From Streptomyces sp. ISL-100 (lineage in GTDB: Bacteria > Actinomycetota > Actinomycetes > Streptomycetales > Streptomycetaceae), in the NCBI RefSeq assembly GCF_018614615.1, contig NZ_JAGGOK010000056.1, forward strand, positions 62,001 to 126,000: a stretch of DNA of 64,000 bases, given 5' to 3'. Under the pieces are notes generated by a model. That model saw nothing but the letters and a program-made list of their open reading frames with translations. It was not told where the DNA came from and made no database searches. Made by a program: the position numbers and the translations under genes. The stretch's first letter is position 1. Every line of letters starts with the position of its first letter. This document shows, in pieces, positions 17,190 to 25,472 of this stretch.

Positions 17190-17216
17190 TACGTATGACA
17201 CAGCACGTTATACGTA
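17190..17216. promoter_or_regulatory. Probable LacI-family operator
   Basis: TACGTAT (17190-17196) and ATACGTA (17210-17216) are a perfect 7-bp inverted repeat with a 13-nt spacer. The two TACGTA cores are 21 bp apart centre to centre, two helical turns. The site is directly upstream of the LacI-family start and within the divergent promoter region. Confidence 0.6.
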
Positions 17217-17252
17217 AAACCTCGGTTCGCGCCGGGGCAGAGAGGGGCAGAC

Positions 17253-18524
17253 ATGGCCGCCGGATACGCGGATCTCCTCAGGACGCGGTACGCCGCGCGC
17301 CTGCTGGCGGGCACTCTGGTGGGCCGGCTGCCCAACGCCACCGCCCCGATCGCGATCGTGCTCTTCACGCGAGCCGAGGGCGGCAGCTACTCGCTGGCCG
17401 GCGGACTCGCCGCGGTGTACGGGCTCGGGAACGCGGTGGGGCAGCCGCTGCTCGGCCGCGCCGTGGACCTGTACGGGCAGCCGCGCGTGCAGCTCCCCGC
17501 CGCCGTCCTGTCGGCGCTCGGCATGGTCCTGCTCACCTTCGCCGGAATCGATCCGCTGCCCCTCGCGTACGCCGCCGTGGCCCTCGCCGGCCTCTTCACC
17601 CCGCCCCTCGAAGGGGGTCTGCGGGCGCTGTGGCCCAACGTGCTCGGGCGCGAGGACCGGGTGCACCGGGCGTACGCCATGGACGCGGTGGCCCAGGAAA
17701 TCATGTTCACTGTCGGCCCCTTGCTCGTCACGCTGCTCGTGGCGCTCCGGTCGCCGGCCGCCGCACTGCTCGTCATCAACGCGATAGGCGTGCTGGGCGC
17801 GCTCTCCGTCGTACTCTCCGAGCCTTCGCGCACCTGGCGTTCGGCGCCCCGCGAGGCGCACTGGCTGGGCGCCCTGCGCTCGCCGGGCCTGCTGGCCCTC
17901 CTCGGCTCGTTCTTCTTCGTCGGCCTCGCGCTCGGCTCGATCACCGTCGCGGGTGTCGCGTACGCCGACGACCACGGCCGCGAAGCGGTCTACGGCTGGC
18001 TGATGGCGGCGCTCGGCCTCGGCGCGCTCGCCGGTGGCATGGTGTACGGCGCCCGGCAGTGGGCCGGCGCCCCCGAACGGCGGCTGCGGTTCATCGTCGC
18101 CCTGCTCGCGGCCGGTTATCTGCCGCTGATGCTCACCCCCGGCATCCCCACGATGGTCGTGCTCGCCGCGGTCTCGGGAGTCTTCCTCGCGCCCGCGCTC
18201 GCCTGCGCCTTCATCGTCGTCGACCGGCACGCCCCGCGCGGCACCGTCACGGAGGCCTTCTCCTGGCTGGTGACCACCTTCGGCGTAGGCGCGGCGGTGG
18301 GAACCGGCGCCGCGGGACCGGCCGTCGAACACGGCGGCACCGCCGCGAGCTTCGCCGTCGCGGCGGCCGGCGGAGTGGCCGCACTGCTGGTCCTGCTGGC
18401 CACCCGGCGGGTTCTCGCGATTCCCCTCACGGCTCCCCTTCCCCACGACTCTGTCGTAATGCCTTGCGAAAATGATCGAATCGGTGCGGCCGAACCCGGT
18501 TTCAGGACAGGCCATCAGGCGTAA
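17253..18524 (+). CDS. Major facilitator superfamily transporter
   Basis: A 423-aa polytopic membrane protein with about 12 hydrophobic segments. A loop after TM2 (GRAVDLYGQPRV) corresponds to the MFS A-type motif. It is probably an efflux or sugar transporter. It is divergent from the LacI regulator, whose operator-like repeat lies between them, so it is likely the regulated target. The last codons overlap the -10-like box of pafA. Substrate cannot be inferred. Confidence 0.9.
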   Translation: MAAGYADLLRTRYAARLLAGTLVGRLPNATAPIAIVLFTRAEGGSYSLAGGLAAVYGLGNAVGQPLLGRAVDLYGQPRVQLPAAVLSALGMVLLTFAGIDPLPLAYAAVALAGLFTPPLEGGLRALWPNVLGREDRVHRAYAMDAVAQEIMFTVGPLLVTLLVALRSPAAALLVINAIGVLGALSVVLSEPSRTWRSAPREAHWLGALRSPGLLALLGSFFFVGLALGSITVAGVAYADDHGREAVYGWLMAALGLGALAGGMVYGARQWAGAPERRLRFIVALLAAGYLPLMLTPGIPTMVVLAAVSGVFLAPALACAFIVVDRHAPRGTVTEAFSWLVTTFGVGAAVGTGAAGPAVEHGGTAASFAVAAAGGVAALLVLLATRRVLAIPLTAPLPHDSVVMPCENDRIGAAEPGFRTGHQA

Positions 18525-18527
18525 TGT
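18522..18527 (+). promoter_or_regulatory. -10-like box giving a leaderless pafA mRNA
   Basis: TAATGT overlaps the MFS stop codon and lies 6 nt before the pafA ATG at 18534, which has no Shine-Dalgarno. This is the same geometry as the trmI start and suggests pafA is transcribed independently of the MFS gene. Confidence 0.4.
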
Positions 18528-18533
18528 TCAGTC

Positions 18534-19895
18534 ATGGACCGCCGCATTTTCGGGCTGGAGAACGAGTACGGCGTCACGTGCACGTTCAGGGGACAGCGCC
18601 GACTGTCACCTGACGAAGTGGCGCGCTACCTCTTCCGCCGTGTTGTGTCATGGGGCCGCAGCAGCAATGTCTTCCTGCGGAACGGCGCCCGCCTCTACCT
18701 CGACGTGGGATCGCATCCGGAATACGCAACTCCCGAATGCGACAACGTGACCGAGCTCGTCACCCACGACAAGGCGGGCGAGCGCATTCTCGAAGGCCTG
18801 CTCGTCGACGCCGAACGCCGCCTGCACGAGGAGGGAATCGCGGGCGACGTCTATCTCTTCAAGAACAACACCGACTCTGCGGGAAACTCCTACGGCTGCC
18901 ACGAGAATTACCTCGTGGCCCGCCATGGAGAGTTCTCCAGGCTCGCGGACATCCTCATCCCGTTCCTCGTCACCCGCCAGCTCATCTGCGGCGCCGGCAA
19001 GGTGCTGCAGACCCCGCGTGGCGCGGTCTTCTGCGTCAGCCAGCGTGCCGAGCACATCTGGGAGGGCGTCAGCTCCGCGACGACCCGCTCCCGGCCGATC
19101 ATCAACACCCGCGACGAGCCGCACGCGGACGCCGAGCGCTACCGCAGGCTCCACGTCATCGTCGGCGACTCCAACATGTCCGAGACGACCATGCTGCTCA
19201 AGGTCGGCGCCACCGACCTCGTCCTGCGCATGATCGAGGCGGGCACGGTGATGCGTGACCTCACCCTGGAGAACCCGATCCGGGCGATCCGTGAGGTCAG
19301 CCACGACATCACCGGGCAGCGCAAGGTGCGCCTGGCCAGCGGACGCGAGGCATCCGCCATAGAGGTGCAGCGCGAGTACTACGACAAGGCCGTGGACTTC
19401 GTCGACCGCCGCGGCATCCGTACGGGCACGGTCGAGCAGGTCCTCGAACTGTGGGGCCGCGCGCTCGACGCGATCGAGGCCGAGGACCTCGACCGGATCG
19501 GCACCGAAATCGACTGGGTCATGAAGTACAAGCTCATCGAGCGCTACCGCGCCAAGCACAACATGACCATGTCGCACCCCCGGGTCGCTCAGATAGACCT
19601 CGCCTACCACGACATCCACCGTCGGCGCGGGCTCTATTACCTGCTGGAGAAGAAGGGACAAGCCGCGCGTATCTGCAACGACTTGAAGATCTTCGAAGGC
19701 AAGTCGGTGCCGCCGCAGACCACCCGGGCGCGGCTGCGCGGAGACTTCATCCGCAGGGCCCAGGAACAGCGGCGGGACTTCACCGTCGACTGGGTACACC
19801 TCAAGCTCAACGACCAGGCACAGCGCACCGTGTTGTGCAAGGACCCCTTCCGGTCGGTCGACGACCGGGTGGAAAAGCTCATCGCCGGTATGTGA
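18534..19895 (+). CDS. pafA: Pup-protein ligase
   Basis: The 453-aa ligase uses ATP to join the C-terminal Glu of deamidated Pup to substrate lysines. Landmarks are GLENEYG (Glu9 in the metal/ATP site), LYLDVGSHPEYATPE (Asp57 as likely catalytic base), the FKNNTDSAGNSYGCHENY block and the RPIINTRDEPHA block also present in Dop. It lacks the Dop-loop insertion, which separates it clearly from the dop gene at 12 kb. It lies 1.3 kb downstream of the LacI/MFS pair rather than inside the prcBA operon, and ends at a strong terminator. Confidence 0.97.
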   Translation: MDRRIFGLENEYGVTCTFRGQRRLSPDEVARYLFRRVVSWGRSSNVFLRNGARLYLDVGSHPEYATPECDNVTELVTHDKAGERILEGLLVDAERRLHEEGIAGDVYLFKNNTDSAGNSYGCHENYLVARHGEFSRLADILIPFLVTRQLICGAGKVLQTPRGAVFCVSQRAEHIWEGVSSATTRSRPIINTRDEPHADAERYRRLHVIVGDSNMSETTMLLKVGATDLVLRMIEAGTVMRDLTLENPIRAIREVSHDITGQRKVRLASGREASAIEVQREYYDKAVDFVDRRGIRTGTVEQVLELWGRALDAIEAEDLDRIGTEIDWVMKYKLIERYRAKHNMTMSHPRVAQIDLAYHDIHRRRGLYYLLEKKGQAARICNDLKIFEGKSVPPQTTRARLRGDFIRRAQEQRRDFTVDWVHLKLNDQAQRTVLCKDPFRSVDDRVEKLIAGM

Positions 19896-19927
19896 TCCGG
19901 CCATTGCCGGATTTACCGGAACGCGAC

Positions 19928-19960
19928 CCGGGCCCCGCACGTTCCTCGTGCGGGGCCCGG
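19928..19960. terminator. Intrinsic terminator after pafA
   Basis: A perfect 14-bp GC-rich stem (19928-19941 with 19947-19960) with a TTCCT loop lies 32 nt after the pafA stop. Confidence 0.88.
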
Positions 19961-20013
19961 CCACGCCTTAGAGTGTCGGGCGACTACTGTGCCGTCTGAG
20001 ATCTGAGGAACAC

Positions 20014-20964
20014 GTGCGCCGACTTGCCGGCCTACTTGTCGTCCCCCTGCTGCTGCTCTCGACAGCGGCGTGCGGCAGCGACGACAAGGGCTCCGATTCC
20101 ACCTCGTCAAAGAACGGACTGCCGGCGATCACCGCGGGCGAGAAGTTCGGCGAGAAGCCGACCCTCGCCAAGGGGGAGGGCGACCCGCCCAAGGAACTGA
20201 AGACCGAGGTCCTCAGCAAGGGCAAGGACGATGCTGCGACCCTCAAAAAGGGTGACGCCATCGAGGTGAACTACCTCGGCCAGCAGTGGGACTCCACGAA
20301 GCCCTTCGACAACAGCTTCGACCGCAAGCAGCCCTTCCCGCTGACCCTCGGCGCCGGCCAGGTCATCCCCGGCTGGGACAAGGGCCTGGAGGGCCAGAAG
20401 GTCGGCAGCCGCGTCCAGCTCGTCATCCCGCCGGAGCTCGGCTACGGCGCGCAGGGCCAGCCCCCCACGATCAAGCCCAACGCCACCCTGGTCTTCGTCG
20501 TGGACATCCTGACGGCCAAGACCATCCCCACGTCCGCCAAGGGCAAGGAAGTCGCGCAGGACAACATCGACCTGCCCAAGGTCGGCACCAACACCGACGG
20601 CAAGGCGCCGAAGGTCACCGTGCCGAAGAAGTCCGACCCGCCGAAGAAGCTCGTCTCCAGCTACGTGCTGGAGGGCGACGGCGCGACGGTGAAGGATTCC
20701 GACACGGTTTCCGTCGCCTACCAGGGGCTGGTGTGGAAGGACGGCAAGCTCTTCGACAGCACCTACGCCCAGGGCAAGACCCAGCAGTTCGCGCTGCCGC
20801 AGGTCACCCTGAAGGGTCTCAAGAACGGTCTGATCGGCAAGAAGGCCGGCAGCCGCGTGCTCCTCGTCATCCCGCCGGACCAGGCCTTCGGCGACAAGAA
20901 GCAGCAGTCCATCCCCGCGAACTCGACGCTGGTGTTCCAGGTGGACATTCTCGCGGTGATGTAA
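20014..20964 (+). CDS. Tandem-FKBP lipoprotein peptidyl-prolyl isomerase
   Basis: A 316-aa exported lipoprotein. The signal peptide ends in LSTAAC with Cys20 as the lipid site. Two FKBP domains follow: residues about 60-170 (GDAIEVNYLGQ, GAGQVIPGWDKGLEGQKVGSR, LVIPPELGYG) and about 205-316 (VSVAYQGLVWKDGKLFDSTY, LLVIPPDQAFG). The second lacks parts of the canonical active-site Trp region, so it may be a chaperone-like module. Its role is folding of extracytoplasmic proteins. GTG 20014 has GAGGAA upstream. It lies 43 bp before a cytosolic single-domain FKBP, an obvious pair. Confidence 0.93.
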   Translation: MRRLAGLLVVPLLLLSTAACGSDDKGSDSTSSKNGLPAITAGEKFGEKPTLAKGEGDPPKELKTEVLSKGKDDAATLKKGDAIEVNYLGQQWDSTKPFDNSFDRKQPFPLTLGAGQVIPGWDKGLEGQKVGSRVQLVIPPELGYGAQGQPPTIKPNATLVFVVDILTAKTIPTSAKGKEVAQDNIDLPKVGTNTDGKAPKVTVPKKSDPPKKLVSSYVLEGDGATVKDSDTVSVAYQGLVWKDGKLFDSTYAQGKTQQFALPQVTLKGLKNGLIGKKAGSRVLLVIPPDQAFGDKKQQSIPANSTLVFQVDILAVM

Positions 20965-21007
20965 GACTGTCCAGGTTGCCCATTTCGTAGTACAGAGGAG
21001 CATTTCA

Positions 21008-21382
21008 GTGAGCATCGAGAAGCCCGAGATCGACTTCCCGGGCGGCGAGGCGCCGACGGATCTGCAGATCCGTGACATCTGGGAGGGCGACGGCGCGGTG
21101 GCCAAGGCCGGCGACAAGGTCAGCGTCCACTACGTCGGCGTGGCCTTCTCCAGCGGTGAGGAGTTCGACGCCAGCTGGAACCGCGGCACGCCGCTGCAGT
21201 TCCAGCTCGGTGCGGGCCAGGTCATCGCCGGCTGGGACCAGGGCGTGCAGGGCATGAAGGTCGGCGGCCGCCGTGAGCTGATCATTCCTCCGCAGCTCGC
21301 GTACGGCGACCGCGGCGCCGGCGGCGGCGCCATCAAGCCCGGCGAGACGCTGATCTTCGTCTGCGACCTCGTCGGGGTCTGA
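21008..21382 (+). CDS. FKBP-type peptidyl-prolyl cis-trans isomerase
   Basis: A 124-aa single-domain cytosolic FKBP with the complete catalytic/FK506 pocket set: VSVHYVGVAFSSGEEFD, QFQLGAGQVIAGWDQG, RRELIIPPQLAYGDRG and ETLIFVCDLVGV. GTG 21008 follows GAGGAGCATTTCA. It is cotranscribed with the tandem-FKBP lipoprotein and ends at a bidirectional terminator. Confidence 0.96.
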   Translation: MSIEKPEIDFPGGEAPTDLQIRDIWEGDGAVAKAGDKVSVHYVGVAFSSGEEFDASWNRGTPLQFQLGAGQVIAGWDQGVQGMKVGGRRELIIPPQLAYGDRGAGGGAIKPGETLIFVCDLVGV

Positions 21383-21393
21383 CCCGGCAGCTG

Positions 21394-21446
21394 AAAAGCC
21401 ATACAAGAGGGGCCCCATGCCATCCGGCGTGGGGCCCTCGGCTTTT
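21394..21446. terminator. Two-tier hairpin terminator after the FKBP gene
   Basis: An inner GC stem (GGGCCCCA at 21410-21417 with TGGGGCCC at 21430-21437) is closed by an outer AAAAGCC (21394-21400) and GGCTTTT (21440-21446). The outer arms supply A and T tracts, so it should work in both directions. Confidence 0.85.
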
Positions 21447-21503
21447 GCCGCGACACCCCGGGGCGGTACGGTCGACGGTCGTAGAGCAAGAGAGAGGGTG
21501 CCG

Positions 21504-22460
21504 ATGGCGATTGCCAAGGCCGAACGGTTGATGAATCTGGCGTTGTGCCTGCTCGGGACCCGGCGCCCGCTCAGCAAGCGCGAGCTCCGGGGGTCCATTG
21601 AGGCCTACCTGGAGGCCGGCACCGACGATTCCTTCAACCGGATGTTCGAGCGCGACAAAGACGATCTGCGCGAACTCGGTCTGGTCATCGAAACCGTCGA
21701 AAACCTCGACGGTGACGCCGGCTACCTGGCCCGCCGCGACAGCAACCGCCTCCCCGCCATCACCCTCGACGCCGAGGAGGCCGCCGCCCTCGGCCTCGCC
21801 GCGAAGGTCTGGCAGCAGGCCCGCCTCGCCGGCGCCGCCAGCGGCGCGCTCCAGAAGCTGCGGGCAGCGGGCATGCCGGAGGCGGAGGACCCCTTCGAAG
21901 GCCACCAGAGCGCCCTCGAACCCCGCATCCCGGTCCACGAGACGGCCTTCGAGCCGCTGATGCTCGCCTGCCGCGACCGGCGCCCCGTCGTCTTCGACTA
22001 CCGCAAGGCCAACGCCGCCCGCCCCGAGACCCGGCACGTCGAGCCGTGGACGCTGGAGTGCTGGCGCGGCCACTGGTACCTCGCGGGCTGGGACCGCCAG
22101 CGCGGCGCCGAACGGGTCTTCCGGCTCTCCCGGATCACCGGCAAGGTCCGCTCCCGCGCCGGGTCCTTCACCGCCGAGGTGCCGGACGTCGTGACCGTAC
22201 GCGAGACCGTCGAGAGCTGGGCGGGTGAGACCGCCACCCGCACCGCGCTGATCAAGCTCCGCCAGGGCTCCGGCTACCCGCTGCGGGCCAGGGCCACCGC
22301 CGTACGGGACCTGGGTGACGGCTGGGACGAGCTGGCGATCCCGTACGGGCACGGGCTCGATGCCTGGCTCGTCGAGCTCGGCCCCGAGGTCGTCGTACTG
22401 GAGCCCGCTGATCTGCGGGCGGACGTCGTGGACCGGCTGCGCGCCGTGGCCAAGGACTGA
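21504..22460 (+). CDS. pafB: WYL-domain transcriptional regulator PafB
   Basis: A 318-aa regulator: N-terminal winged HTH (RLMNLALCLLGTRRPLSKRELR), WYL domain about 150-230 (VVFDYRK..., WYLAGWDRQRGAERVFRLSRI) and a C-terminal WCX extension. In mycobacteria PafB and PafC form a heteromeric activator of the LexA-independent DNA-damage response, so the name from the proteasome locus does not mean a proteolytic role. ATG 21504 follows AGAGAGG. It is 15 bp from pafC, as one operon. Confidence 0.93.
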   Translation: MAIAKAERLMNLALCLLGTRRPLSKRELRGSIEAYLEAGTDDSFNRMFERDKDDLRELGLVIETVENLDGDAGYLARRDSNRLPAITLDAEEAAALGLAAKVWQQARLAGAASGALQKLRAAGMPEAEDPFEGHQSALEPRIPVHETAFEPLMLACRDRRPVVFDYRKANAARPETRHVEPWTLECWRGHWYLAGWDRQRGAERVFRLSRITGKVRSRAGSFTAEVPDVVTVRETVESWAGETATRTALIKLRQGSGYPLRARATAVRDLGDGWDELAIPYGHGLDAWLVELGPEVVVLEPADLRADVVDRLRAVAKD

Positions 22461-22475
22461 GGGGACCACGATTTC

Positions 22476-23438
22476 ATGGCCACGAACGCGATCGACCAGA
22501 CCCGGCGGATGCTCTCCCTGGTGACGTACCTGCGCGAGCGCCCCGGCGCGCACGTCAGTGATGTCGCCCGCGCCTTCGGGATCACCGAGGACGAGCTGAT
22601 CTCCGACCTCGACGTCCTGCCCATGTGCGGAACCAGCTTCCGCGGCGGCGACCTGCTCGACATCGACACCGACGGCGACCGGATCTGGTGGCACAACCCG
22701 GATGATGTCGCGGAGCCGCTGCGGCTCGCCGCTGACGAGGCCACCGCGCTGCTCGTCGCCGCCCGCGCCGTCTCCACTCTCCCCGGCCTGCGCGAGGGCG
22801 ACCGGCAGGCGCTGTTGCGCGCCACGGCGAAGCTGGAGGCCGCGGCGGGCGAGGCGGCGGGCGCCAGCTCCCGGCTCTCGGTGACCTTCGAATCCGAGGG
22901 CGGCGTCTTCGCCGACGTCGACCGGGCGATCGCGGAACGGCGCCGGCTGTGGCTGCGCTACTACTCCCCGGCGCGCGACGAGCTCACCGAGCGCGAAGTC
23001 GACCCGATCCGGCTCTTCGCCGTCGGCCACACGTACATGGAGGCCTGGTGCAGGCTCTCCGAGGCGCGGCGTACGTTCCGGCTCGACCGGGTCGCCGAGA
23101 TCAGGCTGCTCGACGAGCCGTCCTCGCCGCCGGAGATCGAGCTCCGTGACCTGTCGGAGGGGCTGGTCCAGCCCTCGGCCGACGATCCGGAGGTCGTGGT
23201 GGAGGTCGGGCCCGGCGGGCGCTGGGTCGCCGAGTACTACCCGCACGACAGCGCGGAGGAACTGCCCGACGGCGGTCTGCGGATCACCCTGCGTACACCG
23301 GAACCGGCCTCGCTGCGGCGGCTCGCGCTGCGGCTCGGCAGGGACGGGCACATCGTCTCGCCGCCGGAGCTGGCGGTCAGCGCGCGCGAAGCGGCCCGCG
23401 AGGCGCTCGCGGCGTACGAAAGCCCCGGCCGGGCGTAA
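22476..23438 (+). CDS. pafC: WYL-domain transcriptional regulator PafC
   Basis: A 320-aa partner of PafB with the same layout: HTH at residues about 10-65 (MLSLVTYLRERPGAHVSDVARA), WYL domain about 145-210 (LWLRYYSPARDELTEREVDP, TYMEAWCRLSEARRTFRLDR) and the WCX tail. It acts with PafB in DNA-damage-induced transcription, with a single-stranded nucleic acid proposed as ligand of the WYL domain. The close spacing to pafB and to the zinc-ribbon gene downstream implies one transcript. Confidence 0.93.
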   Translation: MATNAIDQTRRMLSLVTYLRERPGAHVSDVARAFGITEDELISDLDVLPMCGTSFRGGDLLDIDTDGDRIWWHNPDDVAEPLRLAADEATALLVAARAVSTLPGLREGDRQALLRATAKLEAAAGEAAGASSRLSVTFESEGGVFADVDRAIAERRRLWLRYYSPARDELTEREVDPIRLFAVGHTYMEAWCRLSEARRTFRLDRVAEIRLLDEPSSPPEIELRDLSEGLVQPSADDPEVVVEVGPGGRWVAEYYPHDSAEELPDGGLRITLRTPEPASLRRLALRLGRDGHIVSPPELAVSAREAAREALAAYESPGRA

Positions 23439-23455
23439 CAAGGAGATTGGTGGAC

Positions 23456-23710
23456 ATGTCGCTACTGCCAAGGGTTCCCACCCAGGTGGGCCCCGTCCTC
23501 TTCAAGGCGGGCTGCCCCGACTGCGGCGCCCGCTTCGAACTGTCGGCGGGCTCGCTGCGCCTCGCGATCGGCGCCAGCCGCCGTACGACCTTCTACTCCT
23601 TCACCTGCCCCGAGTGCGAGGCGGCGGTGCGCAAACCGGCGGGCGAGCGGATCATCGAACTGCTCACCGGGGGCGGCGTGCGGACGCTGCGACTCCACTC
23701 CACTGTCTGA
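23456..23710 (+). CDS. Small zinc-ribbon protein, function unknown
   Basis: An 84-aa protein with two Cys pairs, CPDC and CPEC about 33 residues apart, forming a probable zinc ribbon. Three in-frame starts follow AAGGAG (23440-23445): TTG 23447, GTG 23450 and ATG 23456. ATG is chosen, but GTG 23450 with 4-nt spacing is equally possible. It is 17 bp after pafC and likely cotranscribed with it. No family function is known to me. Confidence 0.75.
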   Translation: MSLLPRVPTQVGPVLFKAGCPDCGARFELSAGSLRLAIGASRRTTFYSFTCPECEAAVRKPAGERIIELLTGGGVRTLRLHSTV

Positions 23711-23715
23711 CCGTC

Positions 23716-23721
23716 TAGGCT
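23716..23721 (+). promoter_or_regulatory. -10 box for a leaderless small-membrane-protein gene
   Basis: TAGGCT, then 6 nt, then ATG 23728, with no Shine-Dalgarno. The arrangement is identical to that at trmI and sseB. Confidence 0.5.
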
Positions 23722-23727
23722 CTGCGC

Positions 23728-23925
23728 ATGGTCTGGCCGATGCTCGCAATCGCTCTTGGTTTCTGTGGTCTCGCCGTGCTCGGCGTGCTGGCGATCCGGG
23801 TGTTCATGGAGGTCCAGCGCCTCGGGCGCCAGGTCGCCGCCACGTCGCGGGAGATCAACACGGCCGCGGAGAACCTCGAACGGGCGGCCGAGGGCCTGGC
23901 TCGCAGTGGCGAAGCCTGGCGGTAG
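23728..23925 (+). CDS. Small single-pass membrane protein with coiled coil
   Basis: A 65-aa protein. Residues about 3-27 form one hydrophobic helix, followed by a charged heptad-like helix (about 28-62, QRLGRQVAATSREINTAAEN). The topology resembles small membrane proteins of the DUF948 type. The start directly follows a TAGGCT box, pointing to leaderless expression. It lies between pafBC and tatA; no function is assigned. Confidence 0.65.
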   Translation: MVWPMLAIALGFCGLAVLGVLAIRVFMEVQRLGRQVAATSREINTAAENLERAAEGLARSGEAWR

Positions 23926-24020
23926 GAAGCGGGGCTGCGATCGGCCGGTTCGGGGGGCGTAGGCTGGTTGAGCGGCTCTTGGAGCGAGGCGTGGGCCGCA
24001 ATCCGGAGTAGGCACAGGCA

Positions 24021-24051
24021 TTGCCCTGCGTTTACTCCTACGGGTTACGAT
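24021..24051 (+). promoter_or_regulatory. Putative tatA promoter
   Basis: TTGCCC (24021-24026) and TACGAT (24046-24051) are spaced 19 nt apart, about 86 nt before the tatA ATG. The leader contains a CCGGA...TCCGG hairpin. This is moderate evidence only. Confidence 0.4.
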
Positions 24052-24136
24052 CGCAGCCAGCGCGGCGTCCGGACATACGTCCGGCCGGTCGGGCATCAGA
24101 CTCCCTGTCGCCTCGGTGAAGAAGGTAAAAAAAGCT

Positions 24137-24436
24137 ATGGGTAGGATCGGCCCCACCGAGATCATTCTCGTCCTCCTGGTCATCATCTTGCTGTTCGGTG
24201 CCAAGAAGCTTCCGGACATGGCTCGTTCGCTGGGCAAGTCGGCCCGCATCCTCAAGAGCGAGGCCAAGGCGATGAAGAAGGACGACGACCAGAGCGCCCC
24301 TGCCGACCCGCCGCCGCACGCGACGGGCAACGCCCAGGACCACACCACGCCCGCGCCTCGTACGATCAAGGCCGCGCCCGGTGACGTGACGAGCTCGCGC
24401 CCGGTGGCCGAGCCCACTGACACGACCAAGCGCTGA
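24137..24436 (+). CDS. tatA: Twin-arginine translocase subunit TatA
   Basis: A 99-aa pore-forming Tat subunit. It has a short N-terminus (MGRIGPTE), one TM helix (IILVLLVIILLFGAKKLP), then an amphipathic helix (MARSLGKSARILKSEAKAMK) and a disordered Pro/Thr-rich tail. ATG 24137 gives the standard N-terminus; the GTG at 24116 would add a Lys-rich extension and has no ribosome site. It is 70 bp upstream of tatC, as in other actinobacteria. Confidence 0.95.
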   Translation: MGRIGPTEIILVLLVIILLFGAKKLPDMARSLGKSARILKSEAKAMKKDDDQSAPADPPPHATGNAQDHTTPAPRTIKAAPGDVTSSRPVAEPTDTTKR

Positions 24437-24506
24437 CACCTGGGCCGCCGCAGGCACCGTTCCGCGAAGAACGATGATCGCCTGCCGCACGAGATGAGGA
24501 CGTGGG

Positions 24507-25454
24507 TTGCTCAAGTCTGCCCCCAAACTGGAGAAGGACCCCGAGGGGCGCATGCCTCTCGTGGAGCACCTGCGTGAGCTCCGCAACCGGCTCGCCAAGG
24601 GCGTGCTCGCGATCATGGCGGTCACGATTGTGGCCCTCGTGTACAGCGAGGACCTCATGAAGTTCATGACGAAGTCGGTGCCGAAGTGCCCGCCCAACGT
24701 CACCAGCGACGGTGGCAACTGCGCGATCGTCTCCTTCAACACGCTGACGGCTCCCTTCACCGTGACGATCCAGGTCAGCCTCGTCGCGGGTCTCGTTCTC
24801 TCGAGCCCGGTCTGGCTGTACCAGCTCTGGGCTTTCGTCGCGCCAGGGCTGCACAAGAACGAGAAGAAGTACACGTACGCGTTCGTCGGCGCCGCGGTGC
24901 CGCTGTTCTCGGCCGGCGCATACCTCGCGTATCTCATTCTCCCCATCAGCGTGAAGGTGCTCCTCAGCCTCACGCCGGGTGGTTCGGCGAACATCCTGTC
25001 TCTGGGCGACGTCCTCGACTTCACGCTGCGCATGGTGCTCGTCTTCGGCCTGGCCTTCGAGCTGCCGCTGATCCTCGTGATGCTCAACCTCACGGGCATC
25101 CTCACCGGCCGTCGCATGCTCGGGTGGTGGCGCGGTGTGATCATGGGGGTCTTCCTCTTCGGCGCGATCATCACGCCGACGACCGACCCGATCGGCATGC
25201 TCGCCCTCGCCGGGCCGATTACCTTCCTGTACTTCATGGCGGTCGGATTCTCGCTGCTGAACGACAAGCGACGGGAACGCAACAATCCCGACGCCGGGCT
25301 GGACGACGACGAAGCCTCCGAGCTCGACCTCACCCCCGAGGCGATCGGTGAGATCGAGACCGTCCCCGCCGCGCGCGCACTGCCCGAGCAGGCGGGGGCC
25401 GAGAGTGCCGGGTCGGGGCCGAAGCAGCTGCAGAGTTACGACGACGTCACCTGA
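24507..25454 (+). CDS. tatC: Twin-arginine translocase subunit TatC
   Basis: A 315-aa six-helix receptor that binds the twin-arginine signal. The cytoplasmic N-terminus has the conserved MPLVEHLRELRNRL with the Glu used for signal binding. Membrane segments run from about 35 to 255, and the tail (about 255-315) is charged and disordered. The start is TTG 24507, supported by GAGGA 7-8 nt before it; the next Met is already in the conserved N-terminus. It is coupled to tatA and precedes a lipid kinase gene. Confidence 0.95.
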   Translation: MLKSAPKLEKDPEGRMPLVEHLRELRNRLAKGVLAIMAVTIVALVYSEDLMKFMTKSVPKCPPNVTSDGGNCAIVSFNTLTAPFTVTIQVSLVAGLVLSSPVWLYQLWAFVAPGLHKNEKKYTYAFVGAAVPLFSAGAYLAYLILPISVKVLLSLTPGGSANILSLGDVLDFTLRMVLVFGLAFELPLILVMLNLTGILTGRRMLGWWRGVIMGVFLFGAIITPTTDPIGMLALAGPITFLYFMAVGFSLLNDKRRERNNPDAGLDDDEASELDLTPEAIGEIETVPAARALPEQAGAESAGSGPKQLQSYDDVT

Positions 25455-25459
25455 CCTTG

Positions 25460-25465
25460 TAGGGT
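25460..25465 (+). promoter_or_regulatory. -10-like box for leaderless lipid kinase
   Basis: TAGGGT is followed by 7 nt and GTG 25473. TTACGA (25436-25441) is a possible -35, 18 nt upstream. Confidence 0.4.
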
Positions 25466-25472
25466 CCGCCGG

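Noticed and set aside
24116..24136. GTG 24116 as start of tatA
   Set aside because: It adds an atypical KKVKKA extension without a ribosome site; ATG 24137 gives the standard TatA N-terminus.
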